From positions 248,001 through 312,000 of the forward strand of contig NZ_JAAAKW010000007.1 of the NCBI RefSeq assembly GCF_009905615.1: a DNA stretch of 64,000 nt. The letters run 5' to 3'. The first letter of the stretch is position 1. Each line of letters opens with the position of its first letter. Below, one piece after another: positions 36,722 to 45,685 of this stretch. Both the position numbers and the translations under genes were made by a program. This DNA is from Pseudomonas sp. SLFW (GTDB taxonomy: Bacteria > Pseudomonadota > Gammaproteobacteria > Pseudomonadales > Pseudomonadaceae). The notes under the pieces are model-generated. The model did not search any database. It was given only the letters and a program-made list of their open reading frames with translations, and had not been told where the DNA came from.

Positions 36722-37191
36722 CCGCCCTGATTTCCTGCCAGTGGCCCGTCGCCGAACTGGTACCCCATGCGGGCGACATGATCCTCATCGACGAGGTGAT
36801 CGAATTCGACGAAGAGCAGATCCGAACCCGCCTGAACGTACGCGCTGGCGGACTGTTCAATCGCGCCGATGGCAGCTTGCCCGCCTGGGTTGGCATTGAG
36901 CTGATGGCTCAAAGTGTCGCCGCTTATGCGGGGTGTCAGGCCCGAGTGAAGCGTGAACCTGTCGAACTGGGATTCTTGTTGGGCACCCGGAAATTCGAAT
37001 GCAATGTCGAAGGGTTTCCAATGGGCAGCGAATTGATCATTCATGCCCTCCGATCGTTAGAGGATGACAACGGCATGGGCGTCTTCGAATGCCACCTGAA
37101 CGGGCCCGGCATTCACGCCAGCGCACGTCTGAACGTTTACCGTCCGCCCCAATCGGCGGGCTATCTGGCCGAAGGAGCCGTGAATGACTGA
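36718..37191 (+). CDS. Hotdog-fold 3-hydroxyacyl-ACP dehydratase (aryl polyene operon)
   Basis: 157 residues from GTG at 36718 (GTGA overlap). It has the FabZ/FabA-like opening WPVAELVPHAGDMILIDEV with His near residue 17, and LPAWVGIELMAQSVAAYAG, the usual central helix. It dehydrates 3-hydroxyacyl-ACP to the enoyl form, building the conjugated double bonds. It is separate from the dehydratase domain fused to the adenylation enzyme. Longer reading frames upstream are within the ketosynthase gene. Confidence 0.9.
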   Translation: MTALISCQWPVAELVPHAGDMILIDEVIEFDEEQIRTRLNVRAGGLFNRADGSLPAWVGIELMAQSVAAYAGCQARVKREPVELGFLLGTRKFECNVEGFPMGSELIIHALRSLEDDNGMGVFECHLNGPGIHASARLNVYRPPQSAGYLAEGAVND

Positions 37192-37912
37192 TTCAATCCT
37201 GGTCACCGGTTCCAGCCGTGGCATTGGTCGCGCCATCGCGCTGCGCCTCGCACGGTCCGACTATGACATCGTGTTGCACTGCCGCAGCGGCCGCACTGAA
37301 GCCGAGGCCGTGCAGGCTGAGATTCGTGCATTGGGCCGGGATGCACGGGTGCTGCAATTCGACGTGGCGGATCGCGCCGCCTGCAAAGCCGTGCTTGAAG
37401 AGGACGTCGAAACCCATGGGGCTTATTACGGCGTGGTCTGCAACGCGGGCCTGACCCGCGATGGCGCCTTTCCGGCGTTGACCGACGAGGATTGGGACGT
37501 GGTCATGCGCACCAACCTGGACGGTTTCTACAACGTGCTGCACCCGGTGATGATGCCGATGATCCGCCGCCGCGCGGCGGGTCGGATTGTCTGCATCACC
37601 TCGGTTTCCGGACTGATCGGGAATCGCGGACAGGTCAATTACAGCGCCTCGAAAGCGGGCGTGATCGGGGCCGCCAAGGCGCTGGCCATTGAGTTGGGCA
37701 AGCGCAAGATCACGGTCAACTGTGTCGCGCCGGGCCTGATCGACACCGCGATGCTGGATGAAAACGTGCCGGTGGAAGAGTTGCTGAAAATGATTCCTGC
37801 GCAGCGCATGGGCACCCCGGAAGAAGTCGCCGGTGCCGTGAATTTCCTGATGTCGGCGGAAGCGTCGTACATCACCCGACAGGTGCTGGCCGTGAACGGA
37901 GGCTTGTGCTGA
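37184..37912 (+). CDS. 3-oxoacyl-ACP reductase, FabG-like SDR (aryl polyene operon)
   Basis: 242 residues; short-chain dehydrogenase/reductase. NADPH site TGSSRGIGRAIALRLA (~7-22), CNAGLTRDGAF, catalytic Ser in ITSVSGL, Tyr153-x3-Lys157 in NYSASKAGV, and GLIDTAML. AAGGAG precedes the ATG. It reduces the 3-keto group after each condensation; with the absence of an enoyl reductase in the operon, double bonds are kept, as a polyene needs. Overlaps the dehydratase by eight bases. Confidence 0.94.
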   Translation: MTDSILVTGSSRGIGRAIALRLARSDYDIVLHCRSGRTEAEAVQAEIRALGRDARVLQFDVADRAACKAVLEEDVETHGAYYGVVCNAGLTRDGAFPALTDEDWDVVMRTNLDGFYNVLHPVMMPMIRRRAAGRIVCITSVSGLIGNRGQVNYSASKAGVIGAAKALAIELGKRKITVNCVAPGLIDTAMLDENVPVEELLKMIPAQRMGTPEEVAGAVNFLMSAEASYITRQVLAVNGGLC

Positions 37913-39138
37913 TGAAGCGCGTTGTCGTCACCGGCATGGCCGGCATCACCTCGCTGGGCAGCGACTGGGCCAGCATTGAGGCCAATTTCAGCGCCAATCG
38001 CAGCGGCATCCGGCGCATGGATGAGTGGGATCGTTTCAGCGAATTGAACACTCGTCTGGCCGGCCCCATCGACGATTTCGCGGTGCCCACGCACTGGACG
38101 CGCAAACAACTGCGCAGCATGGGCCGCGTGTCACGGCTGGCGGTCGGCGCCTCGGAAGAGGCGTTGCGCGACGCTGGTTTGCTGGGCGATCCGGTCATCC
38201 GTGATGGCCGCATGGGGGTGGCGTGCGGGTCTTCCACCGGCAGTACCGACGAGATCAAGGCGTTCGGCAACATGCTGCTCAATTCGGTGGCCGAAGGGCT
38301 GAACGCTAATTCGTACGTGCGGATGATGCCCCACACCACGGCAGCGAATATCAGCATCTTCTTCAACCTCACGGGCCGTCTCATTCCGACCTCCAGCGCG
38401 TGCACCAGCGGCAGTCAGGGCGTGGGCTACGCCTATGAAGCGATCAAGTTCGGGCGCCTGCCGTTGATGCTTGCGGGCGGTGCAGAAGAGCTGTGCCCAA
38501 CGGAAGCCATGGTGTTCGACGCGCTGTATGCGACCAGCCTGAAAAACGATGCGCCCCACACCAGTCCGCGTCCCTATGACAGTGGCCGTGACGGGCTGGT
38601 GATTGGTGAAGGCGGCGGCATGCTGGTCCTTGAAGAGCTGGAACATGCACTGGCCCGTGGCGCGCGCATCCACGCCGAAATCGTCGGTTTCGGCAGCAAC
38701 GCAGACGGCGTACACACCACCCGCCCTGAGCAAAGCACGATGCGCCGGGCGATGGAGCTGGCGCTGGAAGACGCGGGCCTTTCTCCGGATGCCATCGGTT
38801 ACGTCAATGGCCACGGCACCGCAACCGAGCAAGGGGACATCGCTGAAACCTTGGCCACCCACAGCCTGTTCGGTGCGCGCATGCCGATCAGCTCGCAGAA
38901 GAGTTTCCTCGGCCACACGCTGGGTGCGTGCGGTGCGCTGGAGTCGTGGTTCACCATCGAAATGATGAAGCACGACCGCTACATCCATACCCTCAATCTG
39001 GACGACATCGATGCCCGTTGCGGGGCGCTGGATTACCTGCGCGGCGAGCCCCGCGCCATGAGCCACGAGTACGTGATGAACAACAATTTTGCCTTCGGCG
39101 GGGTCAACACGTCGTTGATTTTCCGTCGCTGGCCGTGA
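37912..39138 (+). CDS. Beta-ketoacyl-ACP synthase, FabF-like, second (aryl polyene operon)
   Basis: 408 residues from the ATG at 37912, which shares a base with the reductase stop (TGATG). The ketosynthase triad is complete: Cys164 in SSACTSGSQG, His301 in NGHGTATEQGD, His335 in FLGHTLGACG. Sequence is closer to FabF than the first synthase. Two ketosynthases are normal in these clusters; one may make the first condensation on the aryl starter and the other extend the chain, but I cannot assign which. Confidence 0.93.
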   Translation: MKRVVVTGMAGITSLGSDWASIEANFSANRSGIRRMDEWDRFSELNTRLAGPIDDFAVPTHWTRKQLRSMGRVSRLAVGASEEALRDAGLLGDPVIRDGRMGVACGSSTGSTDEIKAFGNMLLNSVAEGLNANSYVRMMPHTTAANISIFFNLTGRLIPTSSACTSGSQGVGYAYEAIKFGRLPLMLAGGAEELCPTEAMVFDALYATSLKNDAPHTSPRPYDSGRDGLVIGEGGGMLVLEELEHALARGARIHAEIVGFGSNADGVHTTRPEQSTMRRAMELALEDAGLSPDAIGYVNGHGTATEQGDIAETLATHSLFGARMPISSQKSFLGHTLGACGALESWFTIEMMKHDRYIHTLNLDDIDARCGALDYLRGEPRAMSHEYVMNNNFAFGGVNTSLIFRRWP

Positions 39139-39172
39139 GCGTTTTTTAGTTGATCCCTCAAGGAGTGAAAGC

Positions 39173-39619
39173 ATGAAACTGAAAGTCTGGGCGGCCACCG
39201 CTGCAATCGTTCTGGGCGCGCTGCCCGGTATCAGTCAGGCACGGGATACCGCGCTGTATCTGCCGTTCGACAAGGTCGTTGCACAAATGCTTCAAGAGAA
39301 GAAACTGGACGGCAGCGTGAAGTTCTACCTGGCGGGTGTCACGCCAAAAGGGAAAGTGTCGGTGCTATCGCCGAACGCTGTGACCAACAAGAAAACCAAC
39401 GCCTTCAACAAAAGCGACAACGACGCCTGCGAATGGGCGCTGCAATCAGCCATCCTGCAATTGAACGAAGCGGCGAAAGGCGCAGGGGCAAATGCCGTGG
39501 TTAACATCGCCAGTTACTACAAGAAGATCGAACGCAAAGACCCTGCAACCTACGAATGCCACGCCGGGGCCGTCATGGCAGGCGTTGCGTTGAAAGGTGA
39601 CCTGGCGAAGGTGCAGTAA
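39173..39619 (+). CDS. Small periplasmic protein at the end of the aryl polyene operon
   Basis: 148 residues with a Sec signal peptide (MKLKVWAATAAIVLGALPGISQA/RDT). AAGGAG lies 8 bases before the ATG. The mature part contains two Cys (CEWALQSAIL and YECHAGAVM) and GANAVVNIASYYKKIERK, a fold reminiscent of YbjQ-like proteins. Homologues at the end of aryl polyene clusters are often mislabelled as an excinuclease subunit; nothing here suggests DNA repair. Its role is unknown, possibly product handling in the periplasm. Confidence 0.82.
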   Translation: MKLKVWAATAAIVLGALPGISQARDTALYLPFDKVVAQMLQEKKLDGSVKFYLAGVTPKGKVSVLSPNAVTNKKTNAFNKSDNDACEWALQSAILQLNEAAKGAGANAVVNIASYYKKIERKDPATYECHAGAVMAGVALKGDLAKVQ

Positions 39620-39673
39620 AGCTTTCTAATGGGGCGAGGCTTTCTGCGGCGCCCGATGGCACGAACGGTTCAC

Positions 39674-39762
39674 CTGTGGGAGCGAATTCATTCGCGAACA
39701 AACTTCAGCCGATAGAGGTGCATCGCCTGTTGCATCTTTCGCGAATGAATTCGCTCCCACAG
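39674..39762. repeat. REPIN after the aryl polyene operon
   Basis: REP doublet of the GTGGGAGCGAATTCATTCGCGA family: both 16-base outer arms are intact. It lies between the last polyene gene and the convergent LysR gene and may serve as their 3' mRNA hairpin. Confidence 0.92.
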
Positions 39763-39790
39763 TTCGAATTGCGCATCTCGTGCGTCCTTA

Positions 39791-40681
39791 CTAGCCCGCC
39801 TTGCGCGTCACCAACTCAACGAACGCCTTGGCCATGGGCGACTTCTGGTCCTTGCGCTGCACCAGCCACACCGCCGACGTTGCGGCCTCGTCCAAGAGGG
39901 TGCGATAGACCACGCCATCGATCCGCATGCGTTGGTACGACGCAGGCAGCACCGTCACGCCCAGCCCCGCCGCGACCAGCCCGATGATCGTCATAGCCTC
40001 GGCGGCTTCCTGGGCGAACAACGGCGTGAACCCCGCATCACGCGCCAGGCTCAGCAGCTGCGCGTACAGGCCACTGCCATAGCTTCGTGGAAAGAACACA
40101 AACGGCTCGGTCGCCAGCTCTTTGAGGTAAATCCCCTGTTCGCTGCCCTGAGCCATCGGGTGGTCGGAGCGGAAAACGGCCACCAGCGGCTCACGTAACA
40201 GCTCGACCGCCACCAAAGAATCCGGCAACGGCAGCGGGCGCATGATGCCCACCTGCATCGACTCCTCCACCAGCCTTTCGGCGACTTCCTTGCTGCTCAT
40301 TTCCTGCAATGCCAAGTGCACGGCGGGATGGCGTTGACGAAAGGCAAAGATCGCCTGAGGAATGCTGGACGTGAACGGTGCCGACGCGGTGAAGCCAATC
40401 TTCAACTCCCCCAGCTCACCCAACTGCGCGCGGCGCGCCACATCAGAGGCTTTCTCGACCTGCGCCAGCACCAGCCGCGCTTCGTCGAGGAACAGTCGCC
40501 CTGCCTCGCTCAATGCCACTCGTCGGTTGGTCCGCTCGAACAGTCGGGCACCCAATTCATGTTCCAGCGCCTGAATTTGCTGGCTCAACGGAGGCTGAGA
40601 GATGCCGAGTGACTCCGCAGCCCTGCCAAAATGCAGCTCTTCAGCCACCGCAATAAAGTAGCGAAGATGACGTAATTCCAT
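39791..40681 (-). CDS. LysR-family transcriptional regulator
   Basis: 296 residues. An N-terminal winged helix-turn-helix (MELRHLRYFIAVAEELHFGRAAESLGISQPPLSQQIQALE) and a substrate-binding domain (GELKIGFTASAPFTSSIPQAI...) are as in BenM/CatM-like LysR proteins. It is divergent from the MFS gene at 40797, with a 115-base spacer rich in A/T, the usual layout in which a LysR protein controls its neighbour. The effector is unknown. Confidence 0.93.
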   Translation of the reverse strand: MELRHLRYFIAVAEELHFGRAAESLGISQPPLSQQIQALEHELGARLFERTNRRVALSEAGRLFLDEARLVLAQVEKASDVARRAQLGELGELKIGFTASAPFTSSIPQAIFAFRQRHPAVHLALQEMSSKEVAERLVEESMQVGIMRPLPLPDSLVAVELLREPLVAVFRSDHPMAQGSEQGIYLKELATEPFVFFPRSYGSGLYAQLLSLARDAGFTPLFAQEAAEAMTIIGLVAAGLGVTVLPASYQRMRIDGVVYRTLLDEAATSAVWLVQRKDQKSPMAKAFVELVTRKAG

Positions 40682-40796
40682 GGCCTCACCATTGAGTCGT
40701 TAAAGCTATCAAACAGGTCGAACAATATATTGGAGGAAAACGTTAGCTGGCTATATGCTTTTCCCCATCGCTGCTTCACATCGTTTGAGGTTACCC

Positions 40797-42062
40797 GTGA
40801 ATACTGCTGCATCCCCCGCGACGTCTGCGCCCGAGATCAATGTCGTAATCCCGCTGGGTGATACCTACATCGAGAAAGACACCCCGGCCTTCATCCGCAC
40901 CGTTCTCGCGCTGTTTTCCGGCGGCTTCGCCACCTTCTCCCTGCTCTATTGCGTTCAGCCGATGATGCCCGTGCTGTCCCGCGAGTTCTCCATCAACGCT
41001 GCAGAGAGCAGCCTGATCCTCTCGGTGGCCACGGCGATGCTCGCCATCGGCCTGTTGATCACCGGCCCGATTTCCGACCGTATGGGACGCAAATCGGTGA
41101 TGGTTTTTTCTTTGTTCTCCGCCGCTTTGTTCACCATTGCCAGCGCGTTCATGCCCAGTTGGGAGGGCGTGTTGGTGACACGGGCCTTTGTCGGGCTTTC
41201 GTTGAGCGGGTTAGCGGCGGTAGCGATGACGTACCTCAGCGAAGAGATCCACCCGCAACACATCGGCCTGGCCATGGGCTTGTACATCGGCGGCAACGCG
41301 ATTGGCGGGATGAGCGGGCGGCTGATCACCGGCGTCCTCAGCGATTACGTGAGCTGGCACATCGCGCTGTCGATCATGGGTCTCATCGCACTGGCAGGCG
41401 CCTGCGTGTTCTGGAAGATCCTGCCCCCCTCGCGCAACTTCCGTCCTCGCCCGCTCAACGCTCGCAGCCTGCTGGACGGCTTCGTGTTGCAGTTCCGTGA
41501 TGCCGGTCTGCCGTGGCTGTTCCTGGAAGGCTTCCTGCTGATGGGCGCCTTCGTCACGCTGTTCAACTACATCGGTTATCGCCTGTTGGCCGATCCCTAC
41601 AATCTCAGCCAAGCAGTGGTCGGCCTGTTCTCGGTGGTCTACCTGTCCGGGATCTACAGCTCGGCGAAAGTCGGCGCTCTGGCCGACAAACTGGGGCGTC
41701 GCAACGTGCTCTGGGCCGTGATCGTCCTGATGATCGCCGGTCTTGCCCTGACCATGTTCACCCCGTTGGCCATCGTGGTCATTGGCGTCGTCATGTTCAC
41801 ATTCGGCTTCTTCGGCGCCCACTCGGTGGCCAGCAGCTGGATCGGCCGCCGCGCTATAAAAGCCAAGGGCCAGGCCTCGTCGCTATACCTGTTCAGCTAC
41901 TACGTTGGTTCCAGCGTGGCGGGCACCGGCGGCGGGTTCTTCTGGCATTACGCGGGGTGGAACGGGATCGGCGTATTTATCGCGCTGCTGCTCGCCGCCG
42001 CGTTAGGTGCGGCGCTCAAGCTGGCGAAGGTGAAGCCACTGCCGGTGAACGTGCAGGTTTGA
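40797..42062 (+). CDS. MFS transporter, YnfM-like
   Basis: 421 residues from GTG at 40797, chosen because GAGG lies about 8 bases upstream; the ATG at 40755 has none. Twelve membrane helices with the major-facilitator motif GPISDRMGRKSVM between helices 2 and 3 and GALADKLGRRNVL in the second half. The family contains putative drug and metabolite exporters. Control by the divergent LysR gene is likely. Substrate unknown. Confidence 0.9.
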   Translation: MNTAASPATSAPEINVVIPLGDTYIEKDTPAFIRTVLALFSGGFATFSLLYCVQPMMPVLSREFSINAAESSLILSVATAMLAIGLLITGPISDRMGRKSVMVFSLFSAALFTIASAFMPSWEGVLVTRAFVGLSLSGLAAVAMTYLSEEIHPQHIGLAMGLYIGGNAIGGMSGRLITGVLSDYVSWHIALSIMGLIALAGACVFWKILPPSRNFRPRPLNARSLLDGFVLQFRDAGLPWLFLEGFLLMGAFVTLFNYIGYRLLADPYNLSQAVVGLFSVVYLSGIYSSAKVGALADKLGRRNVLWAVIVLMIAGLALTMFTPLAIVVIGVVMFTFGFFGAHSVASSWIGRRAIKAKGQASSLYLFSYYVGSSVAGTGGGFFWHYAGWNGIGVFIALLLAAALGAALKLAKVKPLPVNVQV

Positions 42063-42126
42063 TGGTCCGGGCGTTTTCATACAAAACTTGGCTTCGTTTC
42101 ACATCTCTCGTATCCACATCGCCTGA

Positions 42127-42161
42127 CAGTAAAGCGTGAACAATTAGTTCACGCTTTACTG
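42127..42161. promoter_or_regulatory. 35-base perfect palindrome in front of the second higBA
   Basis: CAGTAAAGCGTGAAC (42127-42141), 5-base loop AATTA, then GTTCACGCTTTACTG (42147-42161): a perfect 15-base inverted repeat ending two bases before the toxin ATG. A weak promoter reads TTGGCT (42088-42093), 17 bases, TATCCA (42111-42116). The palindrome can be the antitoxin-toxin operator, or fold in the mRNA leader and limit toxin translation; both fit. No Shine-Dalgarno for higB is seen outside it. Confidence 0.75.
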
Positions 42162-42163
42162 CT

Positions 42164-42442
42164 ATGATCAGAACATTCCAACACAAAGGTCTCAGGGCCT
42201 TTTTCTACACGGGAACAACCAAAGGGATTCGCGCAGACCCTGCAAAGCGCCTTCGATCCATCTTGCTGGCTTTGGATATAGCCATGTGCCCTGATGAATT
42301 GAGCTTGGCAGGCCTGAAGTTGCATCCGCTGAAAGGCGATCTGGATCAGTACTGGTCAGTCTGGGTGAGCGGGAACTGGCGAATTATTTTTAGATTTATC
42401 GAGAACGATGTCGAGCTGGTCGATTATCTCGATTACCACTGA
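42164..42442 (+). CDS. higB: Toxin HigB, RelE-fold (PF05015-type)
   Basis: 92 residues: MIRTFQHKGLRAFFYTG ... HPLKGDLDQYWSVWVSGNWRIIFRF ... VELVDYLDYH. This is the RelE/ParE-like HigB of the host-inhibition-of-growth family, a ribosome-dependent mRNA endonuclease; it belongs to a different family from the HigB at 18115. The conserved Trp-Arg-Ile-Ile-Phe strand and terminal DYH are present. The antitoxin gene follows 14 bases on. Confidence 0.92.
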   Translation: MIRTFQHKGLRAFFYTGTTKGIRADPAKRLRSILLALDIAMCPDELSLAGLKLHPLKGDLDQYWSVWVSGNWRIIFRFIENDVELVDYLDYH

Positions 42443-42456
42443 CAGGAGTCATTTGC

Positions 42457-42756
42457 ATGAGAATGCATAACCCTCCACACCCCGGCGAAGTGATTCAGGA
42501 AATGCTGCCGGAGTTGAATATCAAGATTGCCGAAATGGCACGTCGGCTTCACTTCTCCCGAGAAATGTTGTCTCGCGTCATCAACGGCCGCGCCCCTATA
42601 AGTCCGGATCTTGCGGTCCGACTGGAGCGAGCAGGGTTGAGTACTGCACGCTTTTGGCTTGCCGCGCAGATGAGCCATGACCTATGGCAGGCGGAACACC
42701 GTGAGCAGCCATCCATCACCCCGATGTATACCCGCCCGACATTTACTGCGGTATGA
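42457..42756 (+). CDS. higA: Antitoxin HigA (VapI-like helix-turn-helix)
   Basis: 99 residues with an N-terminal XRE helix-turn-helix: MHNPPHPGEVIQEMLPELNIKIAEMARRL, REMLSRVINGRAPISPDLAVRLERAGLSTARFWLAAQ. AGGAG is 8 bases before the ATG at 42457. It neutralises HigB and should repress the pair through the palindrome at 42127. The toxin-first order is typical of higBA. Confidence 0.92.
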   Translation: MRMHNPPHPGEVIQEMLPELNIKIAEMARRLHFSREMLSRVINGRAPISPDLAVRLERAGLSTARFWLAAQMSHDLWQAEHREQPSITPMYTRPTFTAV

Positions 42757-42770
42757 CACCCCACACAAAA

Positions 42771-42791
42771 ACGCCCGGTAAATCCGGGCGT
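42771..42791. terminator. Intrinsic terminator between higA and hemE
   Basis: Stem ACGCCCGG (42771-42778), loop TAAAT, stem CCGGGCGT (42784-42791). On the minus strand it is followed by a T run, so it ends hemE transcription; on the plus strand the tail is poorer (TCTTG) but it may also end higBA. Confidence 0.85.
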
Positions 42792-42813
42792 TCTTGTGCC
42801 TGACGCTCAGCGC

Positions 42814-43878
42814 TTACTGGTGATACTGCGCCGACAACTCATGCACTGCGTTGATGAACGCGCCTGCATTGGCCGGGTCGACCTCAGGGGTGATGCCGTG
42901 GCCGAGGTTGAAGACGTGGCCGGTGCCGCTGCCGTAGCTTTTGAGGATGTTGGCGACTTCCTGGCGAATGGCCTGGGGGTTGGCGTAGAGGACGGTGGGG
43001 TCCATGTTGCCTTGCAGGGCGACTTTGCTACCGACGCGACGGCGGGCTTCGCCGATGTCGCAGGTCCAGTCCAGGCCCAGCGCGTCAGCCCCGGCGTCAG
43101 CGATACTTTCCAGCCACAGACCGCCGCCTTTGGTGAAGAGGATGACCGGGACTTTGCGACCGTCGTGTTCGCGGATCAGGCCGCTGACGATCTTGCGCAT
43201 GTAGGCCAGGGAGAATTCCTGGTACGCCGCCGCCGAGAGGCTGCCGCCCCAACTGTCGAAGATCTGCACGGCCTGAGCGCCCGCCAGAATCTGACCATTC
43301 AGATAAGCCGTAACCGACTGCGCTAGCTTATCCAATAAGAGGTGCATGGCTTGCGGGTTGTCGTAGAGCATCGCCTTGGATTTGCGGAAGTCCTTGGACG
43401 AGCCGCCTTCGACCATATAAGTCGCGAGGGTCCACGGGCTGCCGGAGAAGCCGATCAGCGGCACGCGGCCATTCAGCTCGCGGCGGATGGTGCTGACTGC
43501 GTCCATGACGTAGCCCAAGTCCTTCTGCGCGTCCGGGATCGGCAGCGCTTCGATGTCGGCCAGGGTGCTGACGGTTTTCTTGAAACGCGGGCCTTCGCCG
43601 GTCTCGAAGTACAGGCCAAGGCCCATGGCGTCGGGGACGGTGAGGATGTCAGAGAACAGGATGGCGGCATCCAGCGGGTAACGCTCAAGCGGTTGCAAGG
43701 TGACTTCGCAAGCAAACGCCGGGTTCATGCACAGGCTCATGAAATCCCCGGCCTTGGCACGACTGGCGCGGTATTCCGGGAGGTAGCGACCGGCCTGACG
43801 CATCATCCATACCGGCGTGACGTCAACGGGTTGCTTGAGCAGGGCGCGAAGGAAACGGTCGTTCTTCAGGGCAGTCAT
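42814..43878 (-). CDS. hemE: Uroporphyrinogen decarboxylase HemE
   Basis: 354 residues. It decarboxylates the four acetates of uroporphyrinogen III to give coproporphyrinogen III in haem synthesis, in the cytoplasm. The signature [17 protein letters not shown] (~21-37) supplies the substrate-binding Arg residues; [18 protein letters not shown] and [10 protein letters not shown] are further family blocks. Length and motifs are complete. It is downstream of gltD on the same strand, separated by a terminator and REPIN, so probably transcribed on its own. Confidence 0.97.
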   Translation of the reverse strand: MTALKNDRFLRALLKQPVDVTPVWMMRQAGRYLPEYRASRAKAGDFMSLCMNPAFACEVTLQPLERYPLDAAILFSDILTVPDAMGLGLYFETGEGPRFKKTVSTLADIEALPIPDAQKDLGYVMDAVSTIRRELNGRVPLIGFSGSPWTLATYMVEGGSSKDFRKSKAMLYDNPQAMHLLLDKLAQSVTAYLNGQILAGAQAVQIFDSWGGSLSAAAYQEFSLAYMRKIVSGLIREHDGRKVPVILFTKGGGLWLESIADAGADALGLDWTCDIGEARRRVGSKVALQGNMDPTVLYANPQAIRQEVANILKSYGSGTGHVFNLGHGITPEVDPANAGAFINAVHELSAQYHQ

Positions 43879-43925
43879 GGCAGGATCCGGGAAAAAAGTG
43901 CGGGCATTTTCTCAGACACCAACGC

Positions 43926-43953
43926 AAAAGGCACGGTAAGTACCGTGCCTTTT
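43926..43953. terminator. Intrinsic terminator for gltBD
   Basis: Perfect inverted repeat AAAAGGCACGGTA (43926-43938), AG, TACCGTGCCTTTT (43941-43953), GC-rich core with A/T flanks. On the minus strand it follows gltD by about 200 bases. Confidence 0.8.
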
Positions 43954-44032
43954 GTCTATGGGGTCAATTTGTCGCGCAAATGTCGCACCGGATTCCATGT
44001 GCAAACCCGCTTGCCAGCGGTGCATACAACCC

Positions 44033-44124
44033 CTGTGGGAGCGAATTTATTCGCGAAGCGGGAGTACAGCCGACAGAAATATGTCGGATGTACCGGCGTC
44101 TCGCGAATGAATTCGCTCCCACAG
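44033..44124. repeat. REPIN between hemE and gltD
   Basis: REP doublet of the GTGGGAGCGAATTC family; the left arm has one change (GAATTTATTCGCGA) and the right arm is intact (ATTCGCTCCCACAG). It lies between the gltD stop and its terminator. Confidence 0.9.
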
Positions 44125-44149
44125 TTTGAACCGCATTCCGATCCGGAAA

Positions 44150-45675
<1,526 letters not shown>

Positions 45676-45685
45676 TGCAGCTGCT

